A stretch of DNA of 64,000 nucleotides from Oceanibacterium hippocampi (GCF_900172325.1 NZ_FWFR01000003.1:310001-374000); one strand, 5' to 3'. Positions 8,897 through 18,793 are shown, counted from the first letter of the stretch. Made by a program: numbers and translations. Notes: generated by a model not told the origin, from the letters alone.

Positions 8897-9511
8897 ATGG
8901 CCCGTCCCTCCCGTCGCATGCAGCAGGCAGAACTGGCCGACTTCCGGCGTCGGCAACTTCTCAAGGCGGCGATCAAGCTGTTCGGCGCGAAGGGCTATCA
9001 CGTGACGACGATACGGGACATCGCCGACGCCGCCGAGGTCAGCGTCGGCATGATCTACCAGTATTTCGAGGACAAGGAGGATCTCCTCTCGTCCGCGATC
9101 ATGGAGATCCTCGATTCCTATATCCGCGAGATCCCGAAGGCGATCGACGGCGAGACAAGCCCCGAGAAGCGCTTTCACGCCGCCATCCTCGCCTATGCGC
9201 GGGTCATCGACCGCAACCGCGACTCGGCCGCGATCGGCTACCGGACGTCATGGGCGCTTCGCAAGGACCGCCTTGCTGTCGTTTTCCGGAAGGAGCAGGA
9301 AACGGCCGGCATGATCCGCCGCTGCGTCGACGCCTGCATCGCGGCGAAGGTTTTCCGGGAGGTCGACGCGGAGATCCTGACCTACCAGATCATCGTCCTG
9401 GTGCATTCCTGGGCGCTCAACGCCTGGCGGTTGCCGAAATCGCTGACTGTCGACGACTATGTCGAACGGAATCTCTCGGTGCTTCTCGCACCGGTCAACA
9501 GGCAGGCATAG
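8897..9511 (+). CDS. TetR/AcrR-family transcriptional regulator
   Basis: A 204-aa repressor with an N-terminal helix-turn-helix (LLKAAIKLFGAKGYHVTTI, then IADAAEVSVGMIYQYFEDKE at about residues 32-62) and an all-alpha ligand domain. HTH wording is close to FadR/PsrA-like regulators that sense acyl-CoAs. The start MARPSRRM places the HTH at the usual distance; a longer reading from 8807 crosses the operator. It likely controls the ligase/TRAP operon and both SDR genes. Confidence 0.93.
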   Translation: MARPSRRMQQAELADFRRRQLLKAAIKLFGAKGYHVTTIRDIADAAEVSVGMIYQYFEDKEDLLSSAIMEILDSYIREIPKAIDGETSPEKRFHAAILAYARVIDRNRDSAAIGYRTSWALRKDRLAVVFRKEQETAGMIRRCVDACIAAKVFREVDAEILTYQIIVLVHSWALNAWRLPKSLTVDDYVERNLSVLLAPVNRQA

Positions 9512-9559
9512 CCGGGCGGATCAAGAGCGCCCGCCGACGAGCAGAACCGAGGAAAATTC

Positions 9560-10678
9560 ATGTCGCTTCGCCTTCTTTCGCCGGTCGATATCGGCCCGTA
9601 CAGGCTTCGCAACCGGATGGTCATGGCCCCGCTGACGCGGTCCCGCGCCGCGGAGGGCGAGGTGCCGACGGAGATGAACGCGCTCTATTATCGCCAGCGG
9701 GCTTCGGCCGGGCTGATCGTCTCGGAAGGGACAATCATCTCGCCCGAGGGTCGCGGCTTTACCGATACGCCCGGCCTGTTCACCGGGGCCCAGGTCGAGG
9801 GTTGGCGGAAGGTAACCGAAGCGGTCCATGACGCCGGCGGACGGATCTTCGCCCAGCTCTGGCATGTCGGACGCCAGTCACATCGCGACCTGCAACCGGA
9901 TGGCGGGGCGCCTGTCGCCCCTTCGGTGGTGCCCGCGATCGGAAAATGCCGCACCCGCGGCGGGCTGAAGGACTTCTCCGAACCGCGCGCCCTTACAATC
10001 GATGAGATCGCGCGCATCGTGTCGGACTACCGCCGCGCAGCCTGCAACGCGCTCGAGGCGGGCTTCGACGGTGTCGAGTTGCATGGCGCGAACGGCTACC
10101 TCGTCGACCAGTTTCTCCAGGACGGCGCGAACCGGCGCACCGACCGCTACGGAGGATCGCTGGAGAACCGGTCCCGCTTCCTGTTCGAGGTGCTCGCCGC
10201 GCTGATCGAGACATGGGGCGCAGGCCGGGTCGGCCTTCGGCTCTCGCCGCACAACAAGCATGGCGAAATCTCGGATTCCGATCCCTGGGCCCTGCACGAG
10301 TATCTCGCGCGCCGGCTCTCGGGGCGCGGCCTCGCCTATCTGCACGTCACCGAGCCGCGTACCCTGCCGGGCGGCTACATCCGAGAGGACGAGGCCGCCA
10401 ACGCGGCGCCGCGCCTGCGACCGCTCTTCGACGGCCCCTATATCGCGGCCGGCGGCTTCGGGCGCAACAGTGCCGAGGAGCTGATCGCCGCCGGGCACGC
10501 CGACCTCGTGGCCTTCGGACGCAGCTTTCTCGCCAACCCTGACCTGCCCGAGCGGTTCAATCGCGGCTTGCGCCTCAATCCTTACGATCGAAAGACATTC
10601 TACAGCGAAGGCCCGCGAGGATATGTCGACTATCCGACTTGGGCGGAATCCGGGGATTCAGCCGACACCGCTTCATGA
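9560..10678 (+). CDS. NADH:flavin oxidoreductase, Old Yellow Enzyme family
   Basis: A 372-aa FMN-binding TIM barrel of full OYE length. Markers include the N-terminal PLTRSRA, LWHVGR, the His/Asn substrate pair in VELHGANGYLVDQF, and the C-terminal FGRSFLANPDLPER. This is the alkene-reductase (NemA-like) branch that reduces activated C=C bonds of enones or unsaturated acids using NAD(P)H. It follows TetR by 48 bp and may be co-transcribed. Confidence 0.94.
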   Translation: MSLRLLSPVDIGPYRLRNRMVMAPLTRSRAAEGEVPTEMNALYYRQRASAGLIVSEGTIISPEGRGFTDTPGLFTGAQVEGWRKVTEAVHDAGGRIFAQLWHVGRQSHRDLQPDGGAPVAPSVVPAIGKCRTRGGLKDFSEPRALTIDEIARIVSDYRRAACNALEAGFDGVELHGANGYLVDQFLQDGANRRTDRYGGSLENRSRFLFEVLAALIETWGAGRVGLRLSPHNKHGEISDSDPWALHEYLARRLSGRGLAYLHVTEPRTLPGGYIREDEAANAAPRLRPLFDGPYIAAGGFGRNSAEELIAAGHADLVAFGRSFLANPDLPERFNRGLRLNPYDRKTFYSEGPRGYVDYPTWAESGDSADTAS

Positions 10679-10684
10679 CGATGC

Positions 10685-10713
10685 GACCGCGGCCAACAGA
10701 TCGGGTCGCGGTC
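10685..10713. terminator. Possible terminator hairpin after OYE gene
   Basis: Inverted repeat GACCGCG/CGCGGTC, 7-bp stem with a 15-nt loop, just after the OYE stop. No T-run follows, so termination is uncertain. Confidence 0.3.
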
Positions 10714-10847
10714 CCGCACGAAGCGATGCCCGGACGTGATGAACGCGTTCCGATTCGGAATCAGTTCCTGTAATTCACAGGGCAAGACACGGCCCCCCGG
10801 ACGGTTGGACTCGTGCCTTCCTTCTCCCCGATGGCTCATCGCTCGAA

Positions 10848-11301
10848 TTCCCGCCGGCCGCCTGAGCATCAAACCACCATCGGGAAATGCCGTTATCGGG
10901 GCCACGCCAGGGCCCGCCAGAGACTTCTGCCGTTCTTGCCCCGAGACCTAGGGGAAATCACTGTCTCTGTCCCGACAACGGGAAACGCCCCGCCGAAATC
11001 CCGCGGACTTCGGCGGGTTCCCGGCTCGCGGTCAGAGGACTGACACTTCTGGGGAATTAGTGGTGGTGCTTGCAGTCACGAGCGAACCCGTCTCACCCGT
11101 CGTCAGTGTGTTTACAGGGAAATACAGGGAATCCACCGCTCTTTCGGAGGAAGCTCCGCCAAATCGACCGAAATACATGCGTATTTTCAATGACATGGAG
11201 GCATTTCCCTGCGAGATGGAACAGGGAAACCTGATTGTGTGATCAGGGAGATCGGCCGCAATAAACAGGGAACTTGGTAAGCAATACAGGGAGCAGGACC
11301 A
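10848..11301 (+). repeat. Direct repeat, copy A (recombinase 3' flank)
   Basis: A 454-bp segment matching 23464-23919 in the same orientation. The first 200 bp align without gaps at a constant offset of 12616, with small indels after. It holds six CAGGGA hexamers between 11113 and 11292. In copy B the homologous sequence sits directly at the 3' end of a serine recombinase pseudogene; here no recombinase sequence lies upstream. The rest of the 780-bp gap (10679-11458) shows no gene I can support. Confidence 0.9.
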
Positions 11302-11458
11302 GAGAATAAATTGCTCGACCTTCTGTCCTGACGCCTTATGCAGCACCCGGTTCTGTAGCCACTGAAAAGTAAAGTCTCACAACCAGAAACCGTTCGTTTC
11401 GGATCAGGTCAACTGCTGCTGGGCATACGCCTGCGAGAACAACAAGCCGGTTGTGTCC

Positions 11459-12481
11459 TCACCCGCCCCAGCATTGATGCACTCGCCGAACCGCCGCCTG
11501 AAAGCCGCCAAGGGCCTCTTCCAGCTCGCTTTCTTGAATGACGAGAGGAGCTGACAGCGTTAGCGAAGAGCGCGACGGAAAAATCGGGATCACACCTTCC
11601 TCCACACTCGCACGAAACACCTGCTCGGCAATCGTCGCCACCTGCACCGGATCCATGTCATCGCCGCCGAACTCTATTCCGAACATCAACCCCTCGCAGC
11701 GCACCTCACGGACGAATGGATACTGCTCGCAAAGTTCCTGAAGCCTGACCGCCCCCGTGTTTCCCAGCCGACGGGCCTGGAGGACCAGATTCTCGTCCTG
11801 AATGATTTCAAGGGTCGTCCGCCCGACCAGCGCCGACAAGGGATTCTTCTCGTGCGTGAAGTAACCGAGGTTGGATCCCGCCGGCAATGCCAGTCCGGCG
11901 GCAACGACAATGCCGGCAACCGGCATGACCGAGGCACCGAGCGCCTTGCCGATCACGGTGATATCGGGACGGACATCGAACCGCTCATGGATGAACAGCC
12001 AGCCCATTTTGCCGAAGCCGGTCGGCAATTCGTCCCGGACCAGCAAAGCTCCATAGGCATCACAGAACTTGCGCACCTCCGGCCAGTACCAGTCGGGCGG
12101 CGCGTAGGCGCCGTTCCGGATGGTTTCGCCGATCACCGCCGCGATATCGCGCTCATAGGCGAACATGGTTCGCATCGCCTCGAGCGAGTGCCGGGCATAG
12201 GCTTCATGCACGAAGCTGAGCGCTTCGTCGCCGGCCGATGATAGGGCGGCACATGCAGCGCACCGGGCAACATTGGCCTGCGCGGCACGGTCATTGTCTC
12301 GGCCACCGATACTGACGGCGCCGGCACTGCGTCCGTGATAAGCGTCGTAATCTGCCAGTAGCCGCCTTGGCCACCGAGATGGCGGTTTCGATCGCGTCGG
12401 AATCGCCGCATCGGGAGGGCGTGCGCGAGAGAGTCGTCACTGCAGTGACAGACAGGCCCGACTGTTGTCGAACAGGTTGGC
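11459..12481 (-). pseudogene. Class III aminotransferase, frameshifted and 5'-decayed
   Basis: The 3' two thirds (to about 12350) read in one frame: YDAYHGRSAGAVSIGG, then RDELPTGFGKMG (cofactor-binding Asp) and VIGKALGAS with the PLP lysine, to an intact C-terminus. Just upstream, GDSDAIETAISVAKAAT (12354-12407), the conserved class III motif, lies in another frame. NLFDNS (12461-12481) is followed by an in-frame stop. At least one frameshift and a lost N-terminus make it non-functional. It lies beside a polyamine-type ABC operon, where an omega-aminotransferase acting on the imported amine would be expected. Confidence 0.85.
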
Positions 12482-12562
12482 GCGAAGCCTAAATCTCCCG
12501 GCTGTGGCATCCCGATCCCTGCCACGCTGGTGACCCGGAGCAATCGGGCGATGCGGGATGTC

Positions 12563-14395
12563 TCATTTCGAGTATCGGCGGGCACGACGCTGCACGGCTT
12601 CCGAGCACAGCACCGCGACTGTCGCGATGATCAGGATCACGGTTGAAACCGCCGCGAGCGTCGGATTCGCTTGCAGGATGAGATCGCTCCACATCGCCTT
12701 GGGCAGGGTCGTGACCGTTCCGGCGCTGGTGAACAATGCGATCGTCAGCTCGTCGAACGACGTAACGAATGCGAACAGGAAAGCGGAGATGATCCCCACC
12801 TTCAGCAATGGCAACGTGACCTGCGACAGGACGCGAAGCGGCGACGCACCCAGCGTTGCCGCCGCCTGGTCCAGTCTCACATCGTAGCTCTTGAGCACGG
12901 ACATCACCGTCACGACCACATAGGGAAGCGCGAGAATGGTATGCCCGATGACCAGGCCGGTGATCGTACCGATCAGTCCGATCTTCGCAAACAGGTAGAA
13001 CAATGCGACGGCCGTGACCATCCGCGGCACGATCAGGGGCGACAGGAAGAGCGCCAGGACCAGGCGTTTCGCGAACAGTTGTCGGCGCACCAGCACGAAA
13101 GCGGCCGCCGTTCCGAGTACCGTGGTCAGGATGCCCGCCAGCATTGCGATGACCAGTGACAGAACCGTCGCCTGCGTCCACAAGGTCGACCCAAGATAGG
13201 TTTCGTACCAGCGCAGTGAGAAGCCTTCGGGCGGCAGGGCGATGAAGTTCCCGGCCGTGAAGGAGACCGGAATAACGACCAGGGCGGGGCTGGCAAGAAA
13301 CAGGACAACCAGTGTGACGAAACCGCGGAGAACCCACTGCATCACCGGCCGTACCGGCCGATCGGCCCTGGGTGGCCGGATCTGTTCAATCAGGTCAGCA
13401 ACCTTGTCTGTCAGCCACCCCGGGACGGCCAGGGTCGCCTGGCCGATCCGGCCGAGAAAGCGCGACAGTGCCGTGATATCTTCTGTAGCGGTCGCCGATT
13501 GCGTGCTGCCCGTTGAGCCGATGAGCCGGTCCTGCACCGCAAAGACGACCAGCGCGATGATCAGCAGGATCAGCGAGAGCGCTCCGGCCAGCCGCCAGTT
13601 CAGAAGTTCCTGGATTTGGGTGAGAATGATCTGGGCGATCATCGTTTCCCCTGGACTGCCGAGCAACGCGGGCGTGATGAAAAAGCCGAGGGATGTCACG
13701 AAGGTCAACAGTGCTGCCGCAGCGACACCAGGCATGGAAAGCGGGAAGTAGATCCGCCAGAACGCCTGCCCCCGGCGGGCACCCATCGTCGCCGCGGCGT
13801 CGACCAGGTTGCGATCGATGTTCTGCATGGCCCCGGTCATCACGAGTATCGCCAGAGGCATCAGCGCCTGCGTGGTGCCGATCATGACACCTGTCATGTT
13901 GTAGATGAGCTTGACCTTGGCCTCGTCACCCAACAGGAAGCGGACGGCGGAGTGCGCGGGTCCGTTGTAGGACAGGATGATCATCCAGCTGAAGGTGCGA
14001 ACCAGAAAGCTGGTCCAGAACGGTACCAGCACGAGAAGTATCAGGCGTCCGCGAATTTTCGGCGTGGTATTGGCAAGGAAATAAGCCACCGGATAACCGA
14101 AAGCGACGCACAGGACCGTGACCATGATCGCGATCTTGAAAGTAATGAAGAACACCTGACTGTAGACGGGGGTCGTCGCGACCTTGGCATATTGATCCAG
14201 CGATAGCGCACCGTCGGGTGCTCTGAAACTGAGGAGCAACAGATCCGCGACCGGGTAAACAAAAAAGATTCCCAGAAACAGCAGCGGGACGAGGATCGGC
14301 CAAGACCGCTTCCAGTCGGGCGCGAAAAGCGCCCTCCAGGCGCCGGACAGGCGCCTGTGCAGCGGGGCGATATCCGGAAGGCTCTCACTTGTCAT
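12563..14395 (-). CDS. ABC permease, two PotB/PotC-like domains fused
   Basis: A 610-aa inner-membrane protein made of two binding-protein-dependent permease domains in one chain. The first half (about 1-290) resembles PotB (EAA loop with MGARRGQAFWRIYFPLS). The second half (about 350-610) resembles PotC (EAA loop LGASPLRVLSQVTLPL). A hydrophilic linker of roughly 60 residues joins them. These are normally two separate genes. The ATG at 14395 overlaps the ATPase stop by 11 bp and has AGAGG upstream. With the ATPase and Tat-type binding protein it forms a spermidine/putrescine-type importer. Confidence 0.93.
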   Translation of the reverse strand: MTSESLPDIAPLHRRLSGAWRALFAPDWKRSWPILVPLLFLGIFFVYPVADLLLLSFRAPDGALSLDQYAKVATTPVYSQVFFITFKIAIMVTVLCVAFGYPVAYFLANTTPKIRGRLILLVLVPFWTSFLVRTFSWMIILSYNGPAHSAVRFLLGDEAKVKLIYNMTGVMIGTTQALMPLAILVMTGAMQNIDRNLVDAAATMGARRGQAFWRIYFPLSMPGVAAAALLTFVTSLGFFITPALLGSPGETMIAQIILTQIQELLNWRLAGALSLILLIIALVVFAVQDRLIGSTGSTQSATATEDITALSRFLGRIGQATLAVPGWLTDKVADLIEQIRPPRADRPVRPVMQWVLRGFVTLVVLFLASPALVVIPVSFTAGNFIALPPEGFSLRWYETYLGSTLWTQATVLSLVIAMLAGILTTVLGTAAAFVLVRRQLFAKRLVLALFLSPLIVPRMVTAVALFYLFAKIGLIGTITGLVIGHTILALPYVVVTVMSVLKSYDVRLDQAAATLGASPLRVLSQVTLPLLKVGIISAFLFAFVTSFDELTIALFTSAGTVTTLPKAMWSDLILQANPTLAAVSTVILIIATVAVLCSEAVQRRARRYSK

Positions 14396-15539
14396 CGGAA
14401 GCCTCTGGCGCGAGAAGCCTGACATCACGGATATCCCAGGAAAGCGATACCCGGGCGCCGCGTTCCACTGCCCCGGTTGTCCGCGAGGTCAGCAGTTTCG
14501 CCTGAAAGCCGGTACCGTCGTTCGTCCTCACGAACAAATTCATGACACCCCCTGCGAAGAGAACGCTGTCAACAACGCCGGACACCATGTTTTCCCGATT
14601 CTCCGCGCTCCCGCACAGTCTGATGCTTTCCGGTCGTACCAGCGCGACAACCTCGTCACCGATATCGAACGCGCCGGTCTCCTCTACCTCGGCAACGATG
14701 CGACCGTAGGAACCGTCGACGACCAGCTTTCCCTCTGCCGCAGAGACCACACGGCCATCCAGAAGATTGGAATCGCCGATAAAGCTGGCTGCAAAAACCG
14801 ATCTCGGCGCGAAGTAGAGTTCCGAGGGCGGTGCGATCTGCTCCGCACGACCGTCCCGCATCAGGCAAATACGATCGGACAGGGCAAGTGCTTCCTCCTG
14901 GTCATGCGTCACGTAGAGAACGGTTATGCCGTACTGCTGATGCAGCCGCTTGATCTCGAGCTGCATGGTGTCGCGCAAACCCTTGTCCAGTGCACCGAGC
15001 GGCTCGTCCATGATGGTGATCGATGGTTGATAGACCATGCACCTGGCCAGCGCGATCCGTTGTTGCTGGCCGCCCGACAGTTGCCGCGGCAAGCGGTCGG
15101 CGACGTGCGGAAGTTCGACGATGCCCAGGACCCGCGCCACTTCATCGCGAATATGCGCTTCCCGATGCTTGCGCATCCTGAGGGGGAACGCGATGTTCTC
15201 GAAGACCGACAGATGCGGAAACAACGCGTAGTTCTGGAACACCATCCCGATATCGCGCTTGTGGGCCGGCATATAGGTCGCCAGCCTTCCGTCGATGTGC
15301 ACTTCACCGGAATCCGGCAAGACGAGCCCTGCCACGATGGACAGCAGCGTCGTCTTGCCGGACCCGGAAGGTCCGAGCAACGTCAGGAACTCTCCGTCGG
15401 CCACCTCCAGCGAAACATCGTCGACCGCGATGACCGAGCGATATCGTTTGCCCACAGCCCGAATGTCGAGTTTTCGGACCTTTTGTACCGCGGCAACGTC
15501 AGCCGCTCGCTCGTCGAGCCCCATGAAGGCCAATCCCAT
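14385..15539 (-). CDS. ABC transporter ATP-binding protein (PotA-like)
   Basis: A 384-aa ATPase with Walker A GPSGSGKTT, signature LSGGQQQRIALAR, Walker B ITIMDEPLGALD and H-loop VTHDQEE. A C-terminal TOBE domain follows, as usual for polyamine, Fe3+ and sugar importers. An alternative Met (MGLDERAA) lies six codons in. It drives the fused permease encoded immediately downstream, with overlapping reading frames. Confidence 0.94.
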   Translation of the reverse strand: MGLAFMGLDERAADVAAVQKVRKLDIRAVGKRYRSVIAVDDVSLEVADGEFLTLLGPSGSGKTTLLSIVAGLVLPDSGEVHIDGRLATYMPAHKRDIGMVFQNYALFPHLSVFENIAFPLRMRKHREAHIRDEVARVLGIVELPHVADRLPRQLSGGQQQRIALARCMVYQPSITIMDEPLGALDKGLRDTMQLEIKRLHQQYGITVLYVTHDQEEALALSDRICLMRDGRAEQIAPPSELYFAPRSVFAASFIGDSNLLDGRVVSAAEGKLVVDGSYGRIVAEVEETGAFDIGDEVVALVRPESIRLCGSAENRENMVSGVVDSVLFAGGVMNLFVRTNDGTGFQAKLLTSRTTGAVERGARVSLSWDIRDVRLLAPEASDDK

Positions 15540-15610
15540 TCGCTATACCAACCACGAAAGACGCCCGCCTCCCCCGTATTGCGGCGGACGGACGGCGACT
15601 AGTAAGGTAT

Positions 15611-16681
15611 TCAGCCGAGAATCCAGGTATTGAAGCGCTCGATCGCCGCATCCCGATTGTCGATCCACCAACCGTCGTCGGAGGCCAGCATACGTTCCAG
15701 ATTGCTCGGATAGGTCGGGAGAAATATCCGCCTGTCCTCGGGCACGCCGGCGATCGCGTTCGGGTTCGTCGGCCCGGCAGTAAGCAAAGTGGCCCGCGCG
15801 GTCTGCCTGTCAGTCCGGGCGAAGAAACTGACCAGCTTGACCGCATTCTTCGCGCGCGGCGTACCCTTGAGGACGCCCCACCCGTCGACCGCGTAAACGC
15901 CCTGGTTCCAGCTCGATGCAACTGGCGCCCCGGAATCGATCATGCTCTGCAGCCGCGAACTCCACATCGGCTGCAACTCGATTTCGCCGCTCTGGAGAAG
16001 TTGCACGGACTGCGCGCCGCCAGTCCACCAGACGTGAATGTGAGGCTTTATCCGATCCAGGCTGGCGAAGGCACGGTCCAGGTCCATCGGATAGATCTTG
16101 TCCAACGGAACGCCATCCGCCATCAGGGCGATCTCGAGAGTCTCGACAGGATGCTTGCGCAATGCGCGGCGCCCCGGAAACTTGTCGACATTCCAGAAGT
16201 CCGCCCATGATTGCGGCGCATTTTCGCCGAACGTCTCCTTGCGATACCCCAGAATCGAGGCATAGACGGAATGCGCCATCCAGGTGGGATGCTTTGCTGC
16301 CGGGATGAGCTCCTGCATATGCGGATCGGACCAATCGAGCGGCTCCAGCAATCCCTCGCGGTCAAGCGTGAGCGCCTGCTGCTTGGTCAGCGCACAGACA
16401 TCCCAGACGTAGGAATTGGATTCCACCATCGCCTTCACCTGGCTGATTGGCTCGTGCTCGCGAGCGACAGCCCGCAGGTCAATTCCGGTTTCCTGGCGGA
16501 ACGGCTCGTACAGCACCTTGTCATTGGCTGTCGTGATCGAGCCCCCGGCATCCGCTACGGTCAACGTTTCCGCGGCCGACACGCGGCGCGGAAACGCTGA
16601 CGCAGAAGCCAGCGCTGCCAGTGCTCCGCCACCTGCCTTGACGAACTGGCGGCGCGAGAGGTCATTCTTGGACGCACCCAT
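15611..16681 (-). CDS. ABC substrate-binding protein (polyamine type), Tat-exported
   Basis: A 356-aa periplasmic binding protein. The N-terminus carries a twin-arginine signal (SRRQFVKAGGG, hydrophobic stretch, cleavage near VSAAE). The mature part looks like the PotD/extracellular solute-binding family 1 fold (SNSYVWDVCAL, WADFWNVDKFPGRRAL). The start at 16681 has GGGAGA 7 nt upstream and fits the promoter just 5'; a start at 16696 would abut the predicted transcription start. First gene of the importer operon. Confidence 0.92.
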   Translation of the reverse strand: MGASKNDLSRRQFVKAGGGALAALASASAFPRRVSAAETLTVADAGGSITTANDKVLYEPFRQETGIDLRAVAREHEPISQVKAMVESNSYVWDVCALTKQQALTLDREGLLEPLDWSDPHMQELIPAAKHPTWMAHSVYASILGYRKETFGENAPQSWADFWNVDKFPGRRALRKHPVETLEIALMADGVPLDKIYPMDLDRAFASLDRIKPHIHVWWTGGAQSVQLLQSGEIELQPMWSSRLQSMIDSGAPVASSWNQGVYAVDGWGVLKGTPRAKNAVKLVSFFARTDRQTARATLLTAGPTNPNAIAGVPEDRRIFLPTYPSNLERMLASDDGWWIDNRDAAIERFNTWILG

Positions 16682-16697
16682 TTGTCGCTCTCCCATT

Positions 16698-16731
16698 ATT
16701 GTATTACAATAATTATTATCTAATTGCGCAA
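16698..16731 (-). promoter_or_regulatory. Promoter with palindromic operator (shared with 21536 site)
   Basis: On the minus strand TTGCGC (16726-16731), 17-nt spacer, TGTAAT (16703-16708) gives a good sigma70 promoter for the importer operon. The -10 region is overlapped by the palindrome ATTGTATTACAAT (16698-16710). The same layout and 15 of 17 matching operator bases recur at 21536-21569. The IclR encoded at 17988 is the nearest candidate regulator, though the palindrome also resembles GntR-type sites. Confidence 0.6.
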
Positions 16732-16811
16732 ATTACGATAGCTTGGTTTTGAAATGTGTCAAGCAGGTACGGAACAATGCGCCATACCACCGGCAGAAAA
16801 GGACACCGCGA

Positions 16812-17831
16812 ATGATCGTTACCATTCACCACATGGCGCGGGCCGACGAGGCCGACCATTTCCGCCGCGCCGAGCAACTCGAAGCGTCGTTCGATGGTCA
16901 GATCAGGGTTTTCGTCATTGCTGCCGGAGCGACAAAGCGGGAAACAGAGACGCGTTATGCGGCTTCCGAGGTGCTGATCACGAGGAAACTTGCAGAAGCA
17001 ACACCGGTATCCGAGGCGTTACGGCTGCTCCAGGTACCCGCAGCGGGCTATGACCTGATAAAGGCCGAATTGCTGCCGCCGGGCGCCGCGCTCTGCAATC
17101 TGACCGGTCACGGGCCAGCCATGGCCGAGTTCGTCATGGCGGCGATCCTCGAATGGTCGATCGGCTTCTCCGGCATCGCCAGATCATTTCGATCCGGTAA
17201 GTGGCAACATGGATCTGCGGTCGGCGCCCCACCCCATCGCGAGTTGTTCGGCCGCACCATCTCCATTCTCGGCTTCGGCACCGTTGGCGCGGCGATCGCC
17301 GCCCGGGCCAAGGCCTTCGGCATGCGGGTAGAAACCCTGACCCGCAGGCGCCCGTCAAGTGCATCGGCGGTCGATCTCTGGCACGGCCCGGAAGCGCTGG
17401 GCCCGTTTACTCGAAACGCCGATTTCCTTGTACTTGCCTGCCCGCTTACAGAGGAGACACGAGGCATTGTCGACAGATCGTTTCTCGGCACGATGAAACC
17501 GACAGCCGTCCTGCTGAACCTGGCACGCGCCGAGGTCGTTCAGGAAAAGGATCTGTTCGACGCGCTGCAGGTTGGCCGCATCGCCGGGGCAGTACTCGAC
17601 GTATGGCACCGTTACCCGGCAGTCGACGACCCCGAACCGCGCCCTTCCCCGTTCCCCTTCCACGAGCTTGACAATGTCATCATGACGCCGCATGTAGCGG
17701 CCTGGACGGACGGGGTTCTAGAACGCCGTTGGGAAGGGATAGCGCGCAATCTTCGCAATCTGCTGACCGATAGGCCGCTCGAGAACCGGATTTCGCGTGG
17801 CAGGCTGCGCAATGGGGACGGCACCCGGTAG
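16812..17831 (+). CDS. D-2-hydroxyacid dehydrogenase family protein
   Basis: A 339-aa protein with the NAD-binding Rossmann motif LGFGTVGAAIAARA (about residues 157-170). Family markers are VLACPLTEETRGIVD, LLNLARAEVV (catalytic Arg region) and MTPHVAAW (catalytic His). It reduces 2-keto acids or oxidises D-2-hydroxy acids. AAGGA lies 8 nt before the ATG at 16812, so a longer form from 16743 is unlikely. It is divergent from the importer operon and upstream of the IclR gene, so probably in the same pathway. Confidence 0.9.
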   Translation: MIVTIHHMARADEADHFRRAEQLEASFDGQIRVFVIAAGATKRETETRYAASEVLITRKLAEATPVSEALRLLQVPAAGYDLIKAELLPPGAALCNLTGHGPAMAEFVMAAILEWSIGFSGIARSFRSGKWQHGSAVGAPPHRELFGRTISILGFGTVGAAIAARAKAFGMRVETLTRRRPSSASAVDLWHGPEALGPFTRNADFLVLACPLTEETRGIVDRSFLGTMKPTAVLLNLARAEVVQEKDLFDALQVGRIAGAVLDVWHRYPAVDDPEPRPSPFPFHELDNVIMTPHVAAWTDGVLERRWEGIARNLRNLLTDRPLENRISRGRLRNGDGTR

Positions 17832-17987
17832 CATGCTGGCAGCGAACCCGACAGGCCAGGCGAGCAATTTTCGCATGCCGCAACCGTTCGATGGACCGTC
17901 GCAACCTTTCGTGCATATTCAAGCGTTGCGGAAGGACCGGAAATGCCCAACCGAACGGGAACGGACAATGGCGAAACGGGAGGCCAC

Positions 17988-18758
17988 ATGAACGAAACGC
18001 CGGCCGGGCGTTCATCCCTCTTCGTGAGCTCCGTGGACAAGGCCTTCAACGTCCTGCGGGCTTTCGATACGGATGCCACCTCCCTGTCGCTTACCCAGAT
18101 TTCTGCCGCATGCGGCTATAATCTCAGCATGGTCCAGCGCTTTGTCTACACGCTCCAGACCCTGGGATATCTGCGCAAGGATCCGCAAACCCGCCACTAC
18201 AGCCCGAGCCCCAAGTTGCTTAACCTCGGGACCAGCTATCTCCGTTGCGAGGAATTGGCGCGCAGGGCCACGCCTTACATAAGGCAGGCCAGCGATCGAT
18301 CCAGCGAGACGATCAGTCTTTTGGAGCTGGATGGCAGCGATGTCATACACATCATTCGGTACGGCGCGCCCTCTTCGGTAAACACCCGGATCCTTCTGGG
18401 CACAAGAATGCCGGCGGTCGGATCGGCGGGCGGACGCGTGATCATTGCAAATCGCCCCGACGAGGAGGCGGCCGCGATCATCGACGGGACGGAGGTGGAA
18501 CAAGGCCGCAATCCACCGGATCGGGCCGATATCGAGGAGAGTCTTGCCGCGGCACGTCGTGACGGTTATTGCATCGTGAACAATACCCCCGGCGCATCAT
18601 ACGTCACGGTCGCAGCCCCGGTTTCCGGTGCAGAACACCTGGCCATCGCATCGGTCGAATTCACGGTTCCATCGGAACGCTGGAACGAAACCGCCCGCCG
18701 CGAAATGCTGCTTCGGTTGCTTATCGACACCACTCAGGCGCTGTCTGTGAAGCCCTAG
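17988..18758 (+). CDS. IclR-family transcriptional regulator
   Basis: A 256-aa regulator with an N-terminal winged helix (VDKAFNVLRAFD, ISAACGYNLSMVQRFVYTLQ) and the IclR effector domain (GTRMPAVGSAGGRVIIA, SYVTVAAPVSG). The start at 17988 is preferred because GGGAGG lies 5 nt upstream. It probably senses a metabolite of the surrounding cassette and acts at the two matching promoters at 16698 and 21536. Confidence 0.92.
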   Translation: MNETPAGRSSLFVSSVDKAFNVLRAFDTDATSLSLTQISAACGYNLSMVQRFVYTLQTLGYLRKDPQTRHYSPSPKLLNLGTSYLRCEELARRATPYIRQASDRSSETISLLELDGSDVIHIIRYGAPSSVNTRILLGTRMPAVGSAGGRVIIANRPDEEAAAIIDGTEVEQGRNPPDRADIEESLAAARRDGYCIVNNTPGASYVTVAAPVSGAEHLAIASVEFTVPSERWNETARREMLLRLLIDTTQALSVKP

Positions 18759-18793
18759 CGGCAGAAGCCGGGCGCTGATGGGGCCTTTCGAAA

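Noticed and set aside
11032-11346. Possible tRNA or attachment core in the direct repeat
   Set aside because: Searched by eye for a cloverleaf and T-loop sequence; none found.
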